Origin: Sphingobacterium sp. UBA7855 | GTDB taxonomy: Bacteria > Bacteroidota > Bacteroidia > Sphingobacteriales > Sphingobacteriaceae | NCBI GenBank assembly: GCA_002500745.1 | Contig: DLST01000003.1 | Coordinates: 216,351 to 280,350 of the forward strand | DNA length: 64,000 nucleotides | Reading direction: 5' to 3' | In this document: in pieces, positions 43,777 to 54,600 of the stretch | Position numbering within the stretch: the first letter of the stretch is position 1 | Layout: each line of letters starts with the position of its first letter | Translations under genes and position numbers: made by a program | Notes under the pieces: generated by a model | Seen by the model: the letters and a program-made list of their open reading frames with translations, nothing else | Databases searched by the model: none | What the model was told of the DNA's origin: nothing

Positions 43777-46125
43777 TTATTTCTTTTTATTGGTTTTCAC
43801 CTTATTATTTATTTGCAAGTCTGTTGTCATTGAATATGGCGCAGCATTTTTGGACGATCCCCTCGTATAGTTAGGTTTTGCCTCCATATCAAAATGTAGT
43901 GTCCCACCTTCATGCAAAGCTTTGTGACTTAACCAGTTTTTCCCATAATCCTTACCGTTCATTTGCAATGCATTTACATATACATTTTCACTAGAGTTTT
44001 TAGGAGCATTAATGGTCAATTTCTTACCATTTTCAAACGTTAACGTCGCCTTTTTAAATAATGGCGCTCCGAGCACATATTCATCTGTCGCTGGACAAAC
44101 AGGATAAAATCCTAAAGCTGAAAAAACATACCACGCCGAGGTTTGACCATTATCTTCGTCACCACAATAGCCATCAGGTGTAGGCTTATACATGCGGTCC
44201 ATCACTTGACGCAACCAATATTGCGTTTTCCAAGGTTGACCAGCATAATTGTAGAGATACGGCATATGTTGAATTGGCTGATTACCATGCGCGTACTGTC
44301 CCATATTGGCAACTTGCATTTCGCGAATTTCATGGATAATACCACCATAATAACTATCATCGAAATCTGGAGACTGAACAAATACCGAATCCAACATGCT
44401 CACAAAAGTTTTTTCTCCGCCCATTAAGTCAATCAATCCCTGAACATCGTGGAACACACTCCACGAATAATGCCAGCTGTTTCCTTCTGTGAACGCATCC
44501 CCCCATTTCAATGGATTAAAAGGAGATTGGAATTTGCCATCTTTATTTTTCCCGCGCATAAGATTGGTTGACGGATCGAACAGGTTCCTGTAGTTCTGTG
44601 CACGCTTCGCATAGAGATCTATTTCAGCCTTCGGACGGTTCAACGCTTTTGCTAATTGATAAATTGTAAAATCGTCGTAAGCATATTCCAAGGTACGCGC
44701 CGCATTTTCATTGATTTTAACGTCATAAGGCACATAGCCCAAGCTATTATAGTAATCAACACCCTTTCTACCTACAGCACTCATTGGTCCCTCGTTATTG
44801 GCTCCATGCTGCAACGCTTCATACAGCGTATTGATGTCATAACCACGTAATCCCTTCATGTAAGCATCTGACACTACCGAAGCAGAGTTATTTCCTACCA
44901 TGATATCCGCATATCCAGGACTACTCCATTCAGGTAAGAAACCGCCCTCCAAGTAAGCATTTAAGAGACCTTCCTGCATTTCCTTATTGATAGAAGGATA
45001 CATCAAGTTTAAGAATGGATATAACGCTCTGAACGTATCCCAAAAACCTGTTCCTCCAAATAGATAGCCAGGAAGTGTTTTTCCGTTATACGGACTGTAA
45101 TGTACAGCTTTACCCTGCGCATCAATTTCATACAATTTATTCGGGAAAAATAAAGTCCGATACATGGTCGAATAAAATGTACGCAGTTGATCAATATCGT
45201 CGCCTTCTACTTTAATCTTCCCTAACGTGGAGTTCCAGATCTGACGTCCGTCTTCTTTTATTTGATCGAAAGATTTGTTACCTAGCTCATTTAAGTTTAA
45301 AAAGGCTTGTTCGGCACTGATAAAGGAGGATGCCACTTTCACCTGAACGGGTTTCGTTTTATCTTTTACCTTAAATCCGACGATTGCACCAGTGTGGTCG
45401 CCTTTGATCTGAAGCTGCCCATCCTTTTTCTCTTTGCCTTCCCAAGTAGCAACACTTGCAAAAGGTTGATCAAAAACCAAAACAAAATAATTCTTAAAAT
45501 TTGCAGGCAGTGGGCCGCGTGCATATTTCGAAGAATAGCCTATAATCATATTTTTTTCAGGAATAATCTGAACTTCAGATCCCTTTTCATACGCGTCCAA
45601 CACGATATAAGCGTCGTCTGTCTTATTAAACGAAATCCTAAACATAGCTGCTCGTTCAGTTGGTGTCATTTCCGCAGTGACATCGTGATCTGCGAGATAG
45701 ACCGAATAATAATAAGGTTTTACGATCTCAGCTTTATGTGAAAACCAGCTCGCACGCTCATCTTGATCAAAGACAGGCTTTCCAGTAACCGGCATAATAG
45801 AAAAGACGCCATAATCATTCATCCAAGGCGATGGTTGGTGCGTTTGTTTCAAACCACGGATCTTATCAGCGGTATATTGATACTGCCATCCATCACCATT
45901 TTTCCCCGTTTGCGGAGTCCACATATTCATTCCCCAAGGCCGCGCTATTGAGGGATAGGTATTTCCATTGGACAACTCAAATTTGGATTCGGTACCCATT
46001 AATGGATTAACAAGATCGACAGCATCCATTTGCTGTCCTCTAAATTTCTGAGCCAAAACCGGTTTTGCGCAAAACAAACCAAAAGACAATAAAGACCCTA
46101 GAAAAACACTTAAAGATTTCTTCAT
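43777..46125 (-). CDS. GH92 family alpha-mannosidase (copy 3, Gln at acid position)
   Basis: A 782-residue exported GH92 enzyme, paralogous to the copy at 19487-21781 along its whole length (shared SNGNTYPSIARPWGMN, THQPSPWMNDYG, SHKAEIVKPYYYSVYLADHD). Signal peptide to about VLAQK. It carries GFWDTFRALYPFLNL, EGNSWHYSW, and GDEDNGQTSAWYVFSALG. As in copy 1, the HGNxP motif reads HGNQPIQH with Gln616 in place of the acid Glu. A lysine-rich tail ends the protein. It is first of the operon GH92-peptidase-GH92 and has the LacI-type operator 26 bases upstream of its ATG. Confidence 0.93.
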   Translation of the reverse strand: MKKSLSVFLGSLLSFGLFCAKPVLAQKFRGQQMDAVDLVNPLMGTESKFELSNGNTYPSIARPWGMNMWTPQTGKNGDGWQYQYTADKIRGLKQTHQPSPWMNDYGVFSIMPVTGKPVFDQDERASWFSHKAEIVKPYYYSVYLADHDVTAEMTPTERAAMFRISFNKTDDAYIVLDAYEKGSEVQIIPEKNMIIGYSSKYARGPLPANFKNYFVLVFDQPFASVATWEGKEKKDGQLQIKGDHTGAIVGFKVKDKTKPVQVKVASSFISAEQAFLNLNELGNKSFDQIKEDGRQIWNSTLGKIKVEGDDIDQLRTFYSTMYRTLFFPNKLYEIDAQGKAVHYSPYNGKTLPGYLFGGTGFWDTFRALYPFLNLMYPSINKEMQEGLLNAYLEGGFLPEWSSPGYADIMVGNNSASVVSDAYMKGLRGYDINTLYEALQHGANNEGPMSAVGRKGVDYYNSLGYVPYDVKINENAARTLEYAYDDFTIYQLAKALNRPKAEIDLYAKRAQNYRNLFDPSTNLMRGKNKDGKFQSPFNPLKWGDAFTEGNSWHYSWSVFHDVQGLIDLMGGEKTFVSMLDSVFVQSPDFDDSYYGGIIHEIREMQVANMGQYAHGNQPIQHMPYLYNYAGQPWKTQYWLRQVMDRMYKPTPDGYCGDEDNGQTSAWYVFSALGFYPVCPATDEYVLGAPLFKKATLTFENGKKLTINAPKNSSENVYVNALQMNGKDYGKNWLSHKALHEGGTLHFDMEAKPNYTRGSSKNAAPYSMTTDLQINNKVKTNKKK

Positions 46126-46150
46126 TATTTAGGATATATAAAAATTTCTA

Positions 46151-46164
46151 CTAAAACGTATTAG
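46151..46164. promoter_or_regulatory. Candidate LacI-family operator upstream of GH92 copy 3
   Basis: CTAAAACGTATTAG, identical to 21820-21833 and extended by TAAA in both. It lies in the 146-base gap between GH92 copy 3 and the LacI-type gene, so it could also affect transcription reading through from that gene. Confidence 0.65.
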
Positions 46165-46271
46165 TAAAGATATAAAAAAGAATATTAAATCAAAATAACG
46201 ACCTGAAATTCAATAGGCGCGTCTTATGATTTTTACAATTCTACTGTTACATACCCATTCACCATCGCATT

Positions 46272-47258
46272 CTATCGTTTGATCAATTTGGTTGCAATAA
46301 GATATTCTTTCGGCTTGGATATCCCCTGATCTATTTCCTTCAACAAAACTTTCACACAAGTTTTAGCCAAAGGTTCTAATGGCTGTTGTATACAGGAAAT
46401 TTTAGGGTTTAAAATATCAAACAGCTCATGATCATCAAAAGAAAGCATCGGAAACGTATAGTGATTTTCATCCGCTGGCCGCAGTGCTTTCAACCCGAGG
46501 ATACAGAGATAATTTGTTGTAAAAAAGAGACCATCTAACCCAGTCTGCTTCGCTGCCCAATTTCTCAACATACGCCCTCCCTTTTGCTTCAGCTCTTGAT
46601 AGGGTAATTGCAGGATGCGAGGCTCCATACCGTTGGCATCACAAAAATCCAAATAGGCACCCTTCCGCGCCAGCATTTGTGGCTGATCGGAATCGATGGT
46701 TACTAATCCAAAATCTTTGCAACCGATAGATTTCAAATGATCGCAGGCTTTTTTTGCACTAACGTCATTATCAATGTGTACATAATGGGTCTCCACATCT
46801 GGAGAATTTCTATCAAAAACTACTAGTGGAACCCTATGTTCCAATATTTTTCGCTGATATGCTTCCAGATCTACTGTTGGGGCTAAAATTATCCCCTCCA
46901 CCTTCTTTTCCAACATTGAATCGATGATATCCCGCGCATTTTGTGAATTTCCAAGAGTACTACTGTAGAGGACGTGATAACCCTTTTTTCGGAATAATTC
47001 CTCCACATACAAGGCAAATGGCCCAAAAAAAGAATCCCCAATATTTTCCACAATAAGACCAATGGTATTTGATCGCCCTGTTGCTAAACTCTTTGCAAGC
47101 GCATTAGGCTTATAACCAACTTTTTCAACATATGCAAGTACGCGGCTTTCCAATCCCTTGCTAATGCGAGCTCGCTCGGCTTTGTGATTAATGACTAATG
47201 AAACAGTGGATTTAGAAACATTGAGCTCCTGTGCAATTTCTTTAATTGATTTGGCCAT
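46272..47258 (-). CDS. LacI family transcriptional regulator
   Basis: A 328-residue regulator with an N-terminal helix-turn-helix and hinge (residues about 3-58: SIKEIAQELNVSKSTVSLVI, then GYKPNALAKSLATGRSNTIG). A periplasmic-binding-protein-like effector domain follows (about 60-328; SFFGPFALYVEELFRKKGYH, LVVFDRNSPDVETHYVHIDN, LDGLFFTTNYLCILGLKAL, FPMLSFDDHELFDI). Such proteins bind palindromic operators and release or bind DNA on sensing a sugar. It is encoded directly upstream of GH92 copy 3 in the same direction. The shared CTAAAACGTATTAG sites make it the likely regulator of the GH92 units. LacI control is less usual than SusR or HTCS control for Bacteroidota PULs. Confidence 0.93.
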   Translation of the reverse strand: MAKSIKEIAQELNVSKSTVSLVINHKAERARISKGLESRVLAYVEKVGYKPNALAKSLATGRSNTIGLIVENIGDSFFGPFALYVEELFRKKGYHVLYSSTLGNSQNARDIIDSMLEKKVEGIILAPTVDLEAYQRKILEHRVPLVVFDRNSPDVETHYVHIDNDVSAKKACDHLKSIGCKDFGLVTIDSDQPQMLARKGAYLDFCDANGMEPRILQLPYQELKQKGGRMLRNWAAKQTGLDGLFFTTNYLCILGLKALRPADENHYTFPMLSFDDHELFDILNPKISCIQQPLEPLAKTCVKVLLKEIDQGISKPKEYLIATKLIKR

Positions 47259-47449
47259 AAAAGCATTTTCATAAAATTAAGGTGAAATTAGAAAATAAAT
47301 ATGAACATATCGGAAATTACAATTGATAGCAGACAATAAATTAACATTCCGCTCATTATTATACAAAAGAATTAGACTGACAATGAATAACAAACAAAGG
47401 CTCCTTTACCCCAAAAGATATTTCTGACTACATGTAGATTGGCAAAACA

Positions 47450-49927
47450 TCACCCCAACTGCGGGTCAGTCTTCGAATGGCTTCCAGTCTCGACGCGACC
47501 GGCAAACTCACGTACAAATTTGGTATCCGCCGCATGTACAGTCACATCATACCAACCATGGATTTTGTGGGATTCCACAATCCATTTGATAGACATTCCT
47601 TCGGCAAGTACACTAGATTTCTTCCAGGTGCTGTAAGCGTTATCTTCTACATGTACTTGAAATGATTTTTTCCCTTTGTTATGGACCTCCAGCAGAAGAT
47701 TGCCTGTCAACTGGCCCTTCTTTCCGATTTCATAAGTTGCTTGAACAGTTAATGGCTCCTCTTGTCCTTTAAATGTCCGCATAAACCCATTTGGGCCATA
47801 TACCGTCAGATCGTACTGCCCATCTTTAAAGTCGGCCAAATTCCACCCAAAGCTCAGCTCCTGACCAGCAACAACTGCAAAAGGCCAAAATTTCACACCT
47901 TCCTTATAGCTCGGTCCACTATAGACATTAAAAGGACTGTTTAGCGATTTACTACCAAATAACTTATTGCCAACTTCTAGTGTCAGATGAATCTGATTGT
48001 GTTCCTTAGCAAAAGAGTCTTTGACATAAAGTTCGTAAGCCAACGCGCTGGAGTTTTTCTGACCTTTCTCCTGTCTTGCCAGTAAAGTTGAATGACCTTT
48101 AGACCGTAATCCTGCGGCATCCTCTTTCGACCAAACATGAAAATTATTAGGTAGCGGTTTCGATTTCGCCTGATCAATCGCATAGATCTGCTGATTCCGA
48201 TCAAGAAAAGGCAAATCAACAGCATTCGCTCCCTCAGCTTTCCGAAATATCGATGTCAAATCACCTGTAATGGCCCGGCGCCACGAACTGATATTCTCCT
48301 CTTTCACATGCTTGCCCAACTTTTTCTCAAAGAAATGCTCCATAAACTGAATCGTCGATGTGATATCGCAAATCTCCGAATTGACCCAACCGCCTTTTGA
48401 CCAAGGGGACGCCACAATCAAAGGTACGCGATAACCGAGCCCCACTGGGCCTTCCGTTGCATTATCTTTTTCTTCACCATCGGCAAGCTCCTTTGCTAAA
48501 CTCACATATTCATCACTATAATCTAATTCCGCCGAAGTTTTTCCGGAACTACTATCTGCTGGATTAGGCGCTACAAAAGGAGGAATATGGTCAAAATAAC
48601 CATCATTCTCATCATAGTTCAGAATAAAAATGGTTTTCTTCCAGACTTCTGGATTCTCTGTCAGAATATTCAAAAGCTCCGATACATACCAAGCACCGTA
48701 CATAGGGGCGCTCGGATGATCTGAGAAGCTTTGTGGTGCTACAAGCCAAGACACTGCGGGTAACTTTCCAGATTTCACATCATGTCTAAATTGATGTAAA
48801 ACATCTCCTTTAGGAACTCTAATCTTTTCACCTTCATGTGTCACTACGCTTGTCTCGCGATAGAAAGAATCACCCTCATTCGTCTGGAAAGCCCTTTCAT
48901 GCAAGGCACGCTGCTCTTTAGGAAGCTGCTGAAAAGCATGATCCGTAAGACGTGCCAAATGTTTTTGGTAGCTATTCAGCTGCTCCTGCTTCTGCTTAAG
49001 CTTATTCTTTGTTTTCTGGACACTCTCAGAGCTATTATTCGCTAATGCCTTTTCTAGTTCTTGAATCTCCGCTGGTAATTCTGCCACACGTTTACGCATA
49101 AAATCAAGATGGCTTTTCTTGAATTCAATATGATATTGCGCAAACCACTCCAAATTATTGTCCGTGAAATTTCCCAACAGATCCTCACCGTCTAAGCCAC
49201 TTTCTATGCTCACTTCATTCTGGTAGACTTTCCAGGAGATCCCCGCTTCCTCCAAACGCTCAGGAAAAGTCTTCCAGTGCGCCCAACGGTTAAAATAGAT
49301 ATCTGAATTCCGCACCAATGGCTTCGCCCCTTTATGTGGCACACAGGTCCCAGTCCAGAAGAAATGCCTATTGGTTGTTGTACCTGTGATAGAGGAACAG
49401 AAGTGCTGGTCACAGATGGTAAAGGCATCAGCTAATGCATAATAAAAAGGAATATCCTCACGCGTATAATAACCCATCGTCAAAGGAATCTCTTTCAGGA
49501 CCTTTCCTCCTGGACGCTTCGCTTCGATCCAGTTATCATGTTTTCCCTGATTACGGGCTGCCATCTGATTTTCCCAGGAATGTGGTAGATTTCCGGTCCA
49601 GGCAGCATTTGAATTTTTGATATCCAGTCGAAACGGCGAATAGGTCTTACCCGCAGCCGACGACTGCAGCCATACGGGATTGCCATCAGGCAGTTTAATC
49701 GCCCGTGGATCATTAAATCCACGAACCCCACGAAGTGTCCCAAAACTATGGTCAAAAGAACGATTCTCTTGCATTAATAAGACAATATGTTCGGCATCTA
49801 AAAAGGTACTTCCTGTTACAGGTTCAATTGCCAGGGCACGCTGTATCGCATCTGGCATGACACTTTGCAAACCAAAAGCTCCGGCTAAAAAGGATGCCTT
49901 CTTTATAAAATCTCTTCTGCTATCCAT
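47450..49927 (-). CDS. Phosphocholine-specific-type phospholipase C (Tat-exported)
   Basis: An 825-residue non-haemolytic-type phospholipase C, phosphoesterase family PF04185, which cleaves phosphatidylcholine or related lipids. MDSRRDFIKKASFLAGAFG is a twin-arginine signal. The catalytic domain (about 25-510) shows AEHIVLLMQENRSFDHSFGT, GTTTNRHFFWTGT, SWLVAPQSFSDHPSAP and FILNYDENDGYFDHIPP. Two C-terminal beta domains of DUF756 type follow (about 605-700 and 715-810), ending GWYDVTVHAADTKFVREFAG. It follows a SusCD pair after a hairpin (50015-50056), so it may be partly read through from that operon. It may release phosphate- or choline-containing headgroups for uptake. Confidence 0.92.
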   Translation of the reverse strand: MDSRRDFIKKASFLAGAFGLQSVMPDAIQRALAIEPVTGSTFLDAEHIVLLMQENRSFDHSFGTLRGVRGFNDPRAIKLPDGNPVWLQSSAAGKTYSPFRLDIKNSNAAWTGNLPHSWENQMAARNQGKHDNWIEAKRPGGKVLKEIPLTMGYYTREDIPFYYALADAFTICDQHFCSSITGTTTNRHFFWTGTCVPHKGAKPLVRNSDIYFNRWAHWKTFPERLEEAGISWKVYQNEVSIESGLDGEDLLGNFTDNNLEWFAQYHIEFKKSHLDFMRKRVAELPAEIQELEKALANNSSESVQKTKNKLKQKQEQLNSYQKHLARLTDHAFQQLPKEQRALHERAFQTNEGDSFYRETSVVTHEGEKIRVPKGDVLHQFRHDVKSGKLPAVSWLVAPQSFSDHPSAPMYGAWYVSELLNILTENPEVWKKTIFILNYDENDGYFDHIPPFVAPNPADSSSGKTSAELDYSDEYVSLAKELADGEEKDNATEGPVGLGYRVPLIVASPWSKGGWVNSEICDITSTIQFMEHFFEKKLGKHVKEENISSWRRAITGDLTSIFRKAEGANAVDLPFLDRNQQIYAIDQAKSKPLPNNFHVWSKEDAAGLRSKGHSTLLARQEKGQKNSSALAYELYVKDSFAKEHNQIHLTLEVGNKLFGSKSLNSPFNVYSGPSYKEGVKFWPFAVVAGQELSFGWNLADFKDGQYDLTVYGPNGFMRTFKGQEEPLTVQATYEIGKKGQLTGNLLLEVHNKGKKSFQVHVEDNAYSTWKKSSVLAEGMSIKWIVESHKIHGWYDVTVHAADTKFVREFAGRVETGSHSKTDPQLG

Positions 49928-50014
49928 AAATAAATTTGTAGTCTCTTTACTGAATTCAATGGTCTTCAGCGAATATATTCATTCGCCACCTTTTTTTATG
50001 TAACGTTTTTAACA

Positions 50015-50056
50015 AACAATCCCCGCAAACGGTTGATCTCATCTACGGGGATTGTT
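50015..50056 (-). terminator. Hairpin between susD and the phospholipase C gene
   Basis: The perfect 11-bp repeat AACAATCCCCG/CGGGGATTGTT with a 20-nt loop starts 13 bases after the susD stop. The T run beyond it on the minus strand is weak (TTTGTTAAAAACG), so it may be a leaky terminator or a stability hairpin. Confidence 0.65.
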
Positions 50057-50068
50057 TTTACAAATGGT

Positions 50069-51598
50069 CTATTTCAAAAGCCACATCAATTGGTTGATCT
50101 CATCCTTACCCCCATATTGGCGGGCGAGTGCTTCATCCAGATTTTGTCCGTTATAGTTGTACTCACTGGCTGGATAGCGCCAACGAACTGGTATTTTGGT
50201 TGGATCATCCGCATTTAAACTAGATGCTGGATTGATTTTCCATTTTGGGTAACCTGTACGACGATAATCGTAATAGGGATTTATTCGTCCTTGCAAGAAA
50301 CTAGCTAAATACTTTTGCGTCATAATTGCCTCAATCTGCCCTTCTTTAGTAGCAGGGAATTGATTACCATAGGAAGCAGTAGCACTGGCGATATAGGACC
50401 CATCCAAAGGCATATTGTGTGTGTATTGGCTCGTATTTGGGGTGTTTTCAGCAATGAATTTCATTGCTGACTCAATACCTTTTTTATACCAATTGACTGA
50501 AGACTCTGTAACCCATCCTCTTGCAGCTGCTTCAGCAATTACAAAACATAGATGCGCATAGCTGTACTGTTGTGTCGGTTCGCCACTTACTAGCTCGGTA
50601 TAGCGATCATTCAATTTAGAATAGTCGTTTTTCTTCTTCAAGTCCGCAATATCGCCAAATGCCAATGATGGATCAATACCAACATATGCATCGAAATCAC
50701 TCACTTGCTTGCCATTGGCAATTTGCAAAGCCGATGGATTTGCATAGAAAAATAGCCTTCTATCTTGATACTGCTTCAAACGATCGATAATCTCCGTAGA
50801 CACAACGGGATAAATAACGAAACTATTACTGATTTTATAAAAAGGATAGGTTTGACCACTTTTATCCGAGCGTACTAACTGAAAATTATCGGCATTCGCT
50901 GTGAATATAGGCTTGTTCGTTAGAATCGATTGAAACCGTCCCTTTAAATTCAAGTCTGCATCAGCTTCCTTTTTGCTCAATTGGATCAGTACATTTAACG
51001 CAAAACTGTTGACGAGCTTTCTCCATTTTGTTATATCTCCACCATACATCGGATCGCCTGCAAATTTTGCTCCGCTTGCAAAAAGCTGATCTGCTTTTTC
51101 TAATTCATCAAGAATACCCAAAAAGACTTCCTTTTGGCTGTCGTATTTTGGAAAATATGTTTTGTCAGACTCCCCTTTTAATGCTTCTTTATAAGGTATA
51201 TCTCCAACACTCATGGTAGCCTCATAAAATTTTACAGCCCTAGCGAAATACATTAATCCATTGTAGGAATTTGCTAACACATCTGTCGAAGCATACTGTC
51301 CCATAAAGTGAGCATCATTGATTGCATTCATCGATATACTCCCTTCACCGAATCCGTTATATTGATACCCTTCAACTAATTCCGTCCATGCAATCTCCTT
51401 TGTTAATAAATAGGGCTGCATAAATGATTTCTGAGTAGGCTGGTTCGCTAAATTTAATATGATACGAGTCGCTAACATCGAAGAATTCACTTGAACAGGA
51501 GTTTCCGGATTCGTGTTTATCTCATCAAATTTTGAACAACTTGCCAATGAGATTAAACTCCCCATGGCAATATATATACACATTTTTTTCATTTTCAT
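50069..51598 (-). CDS. SusD-like (SusD-like_2 type) lipoprotein
   Basis: A 509-residue lipoprotein (Cys21, SLASC, then SKFDEINTNPETP, the typical opening of the SusD-like_2 branch). Family features: YNGLMYFARAVKFYEATMSV, VPYKEA-like GDIPYKEALKGES, KWRKLVNSFALNVLIQLSK, and YDYRRTGYPKW followed by IPVRWRYPASEYNYN. It forms the lid of the SusC encoded 17 bases upstream. This branch is frequent in loci that are not for large polysaccharides. Confidence 0.9.
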   Translation of the reverse strand: MKMKKMCIYIAMGSLISLASCSKFDEINTNPETPVQVNSSMLATRIILNLANQPTQKSFMQPYLLTKEIAWTELVEGYQYNGFGEGSISMNAINDAHFMGQYASTDVLANSYNGLMYFARAVKFYEATMSVGDIPYKEALKGESDKTYFPKYDSQKEVFLGILDELEKADQLFASGAKFAGDPMYGGDITKWRKLVNSFALNVLIQLSKKEADADLNLKGRFQSILTNKPIFTANADNFQLVRSDKSGQTYPFYKISNSFVIYPVVSTEIIDRLKQYQDRRLFFYANPSALQIANGKQVSDFDAYVGIDPSLAFGDIADLKKKNDYSKLNDRYTELVSGEPTQQYSYAHLCFVIAEAAARGWVTESSVNWYKKGIESAMKFIAENTPNTSQYTHNMPLDGSYIASATASYGNQFPATKEGQIEAIMTQKYLASFLQGRINPYYDYRRTGYPKWKINPASSLNADDPTKIPVRWRYPASEYNYNGQNLDEALARQYGGKDEINQLMWLLK

Positions 51599-51615
51599 CT
51601 TAATTTCACTGGTTT

Positions 51616-54600
51616 TTAGAAAGTTACATTTAAATTAAAACCTATGTAACGCATCGATGGTGAGTTCAAATCTTCTGAACCTACATCTGGATCAGAAAAA
51701 CGGTATTCTTTTGTCCAAAGAAGCAAATTCTGCCCAGTAACACCGACACTGGCACGTTTCGCTTTGAATTTAGAGGCTAATTTCTCAGGGACGCGGTAAT
51801 TAAGCGATAGCTCGCGAAGTTTAATAAATGTCTCATCCCAATAATTACGTCTTCCAGAATACGCAGATTTCCAATAGGTCTCATAAGAAACTACTTTATC
51901 ATTGTCTGCAAAAACACGCGTGTCTTCTGCAATTTGTCCGTATTTATCATACGTAACACCTCCTGAAACGATCTTCACACCAGGTGCAACAAACGTTTTA
52001 TTACCATTAACGACCTCTTCGTAACGATATGGATTGTCTGAATCAGGATGCGCACCAGTCTGCCATAAACGAGCGTTCATACCTGAATAAGACATTCCTT
52101 TTATTCGACCGTCAACACTCAAAGAAAGCGAGAAGTCTTTATAACGAAATTGATTTGTCAAACCACCGAACCATTTCGGTGCAGTATAACCGTACAACTG
52201 AGCAGCATATTTTGCAGATATCGGCATACCGGAGGCATTGTTAACGATTTGCCCATCAGGAGAGAGCTCCCAATCCTTTACGGTAATATAGTCTGTTCTA
52301 GCTCCTTTTTTAACATATAATGCGTCGGCAGAATATACAGGATCAAGCTTGTGATAGAATTCCAGATTTTGAGACATATTTAAAATAATATCCCATTGAA
52401 AGTTTTCTTTTTTGATTGCAGCAGTACCCAAAGTGATTTCATGACCTTTCGTCATTTTCTCTTCTTGTGTATTGATTAACCGCGACGTAAAGCCTGATGA
52501 GCCCGAAATGGTCGCATAAGTCGTTACATTATGTAACAGACGATAATAACGGGTATAATTACCATAGAATCGATTTTTCCATAAACCAAAATCAAAACCA
52601 AACTCCGTCAAATCGCGCTGCGTAGGTGATATGGAATAGTCCTTAATTGAATTCGGATAGGAAGCCGTTGGCAATCCATCCCAAACATTGTTGCTAATTG
52701 AAAAAGCCTGATTTATTTCATATGGAACTGGGACCGTCTTAGTGACCGCCCAAGACCCACGGACCTTGAACATATCCAACCAAGTAGGTTTATTCGCTAT
52801 TAAATCACTTACGACAACACTACTTGAAACAGAAGGATAAAAATAAGAACGTTGTTCTTTGGATAAAGCCGAAGACCAATCGTTACGACCGGTCGCTTCT
52901 ACAAAAACAGCATTACGCCAGGAGATAGAAAGTCGTCCATAGGTACTGTTGACCATTTCCTTTGTTTTACTTTCAATAGTCGACACTGGGTCAATTGAGT
53001 TTCGAAGCGAGTAAAATCCTGGTATCGACAAGCCATTGACTGTCGCTGCTGTAACAGCATTGTCACGTCGATAAAAAATTGCGCCACCCAATAATCCGTC
53101 GAAGCCAAAATCACCGACTTTCTTTTTCGCTGTAAAGATTACGTCATTTGTAGTACTAAAGCCATCCTGATTTTGCATCCAATACTTTCCTTTACTGTCA
53201 AAGCCTGAATATCCACCCCTCGTACCATAAATGCCCATTGGATTGCGTTGCTCTCGTCTTTGTCCATAATAATCGTATCCTGTACGCACCATAAGTTTCC
53301 CCCAATCAGAAACCTTATAATTTAAGGTCAAGGCAGCGTTCATTTTATTGACCAGCTCAGGGGTAACTTTCTCATAGGCTGTTAAATAGGGATTATCATA
53401 CCAAGCTTTATACATCCAATTTTGAGATTGATCTTTAATCAACCAATAATCTTTGTAATCCTGTAAATTATACTCAGGCCCGGTCCACACGAGAATATTA
53501 TAAATGTATCCCTGATCATTATATCCTGCGCCAAAATTACTTGTTGCTGAACGACGGTTATAGGCAAGGCGCGTTTCTATATCAACTTTTTCGCTAATCT
53601 TAGTCTGCCCAGCAACAGACATATTTGTCATATTCAGCTTTTGGTTTGGATATTGCCCTTTGTTATAAATATGATTTATCGATGTTCTAATACTTCCGTG
53701 TTCACCCTGATTGGTAAAACTCACGGAATTGTTGGATATAAATCCCGGTTCAAGGAAATTCTTAAAGTTGTCCTTGCCACGGGAAAGCAACTCCATCTCT
53801 TCCAGTTGTTTTGTCTGTGGATTCCATTGCTTGGCTGAACGCCCAATATCCAGTTTATCTCCCCACACATAATCATCATTATTAAACTTTCCCCCTTCAC
53901 CTGAAGAGTACCCATGTTGTACTTCCGGCAAGGCTAGATAACCCGAAAAAAACATGTTATTGCTATTGACGGATATCTCCGTTCCTTTTTCCGCAAGTCC
54001 CTTTTTTGTCGTGATCATAATGGCGCCACCAGCCCCCATGCTACCGTACAAGGCCGTTGCGGTTGCACCTTTCAGCACGTTCATATCTTCGATATTATCT
54101 ACCGGCACATCACGTAGGGTAAGGTTTTCATAGGCGACACCATCGATCACCAAAATAGGTATTAATCCCCTTACTTGGATTTGGGGTGTACTGTTAAACT
54201 CCGTACTGTTCAAAACACGGACACCGGAGATACGTCCGGTCAATGTGGTTCCTACATCAACCCCCTTTACACGCGTCAGATCATCACCTTTAATGCTTTG
54301 CGTTGCATATCCCAGTGCTTTTTGTTCTCTCTTTATACCCAGTGCCGTTACAACAACTTCACCAAGCTCTTCGGAAGATTTGCCTAACTTAATAACATCA
54401 GCATTTGAAGCGGATACTTCACTTGTTTGATAACCAATATAGGAGACCAATAAAATAGCATCGTCTGCAACATTTACAAATCGAAAAGTGCCTTGCTGAT
54501 CGGTCGTTGTTACTTGTGTACTGCCTTTGACACGTACCGTAACTCCGGCAATAGGCTGCCCCGTTTCTTGGTCGACAACCTTACCTCGGATCTCTTTGGC

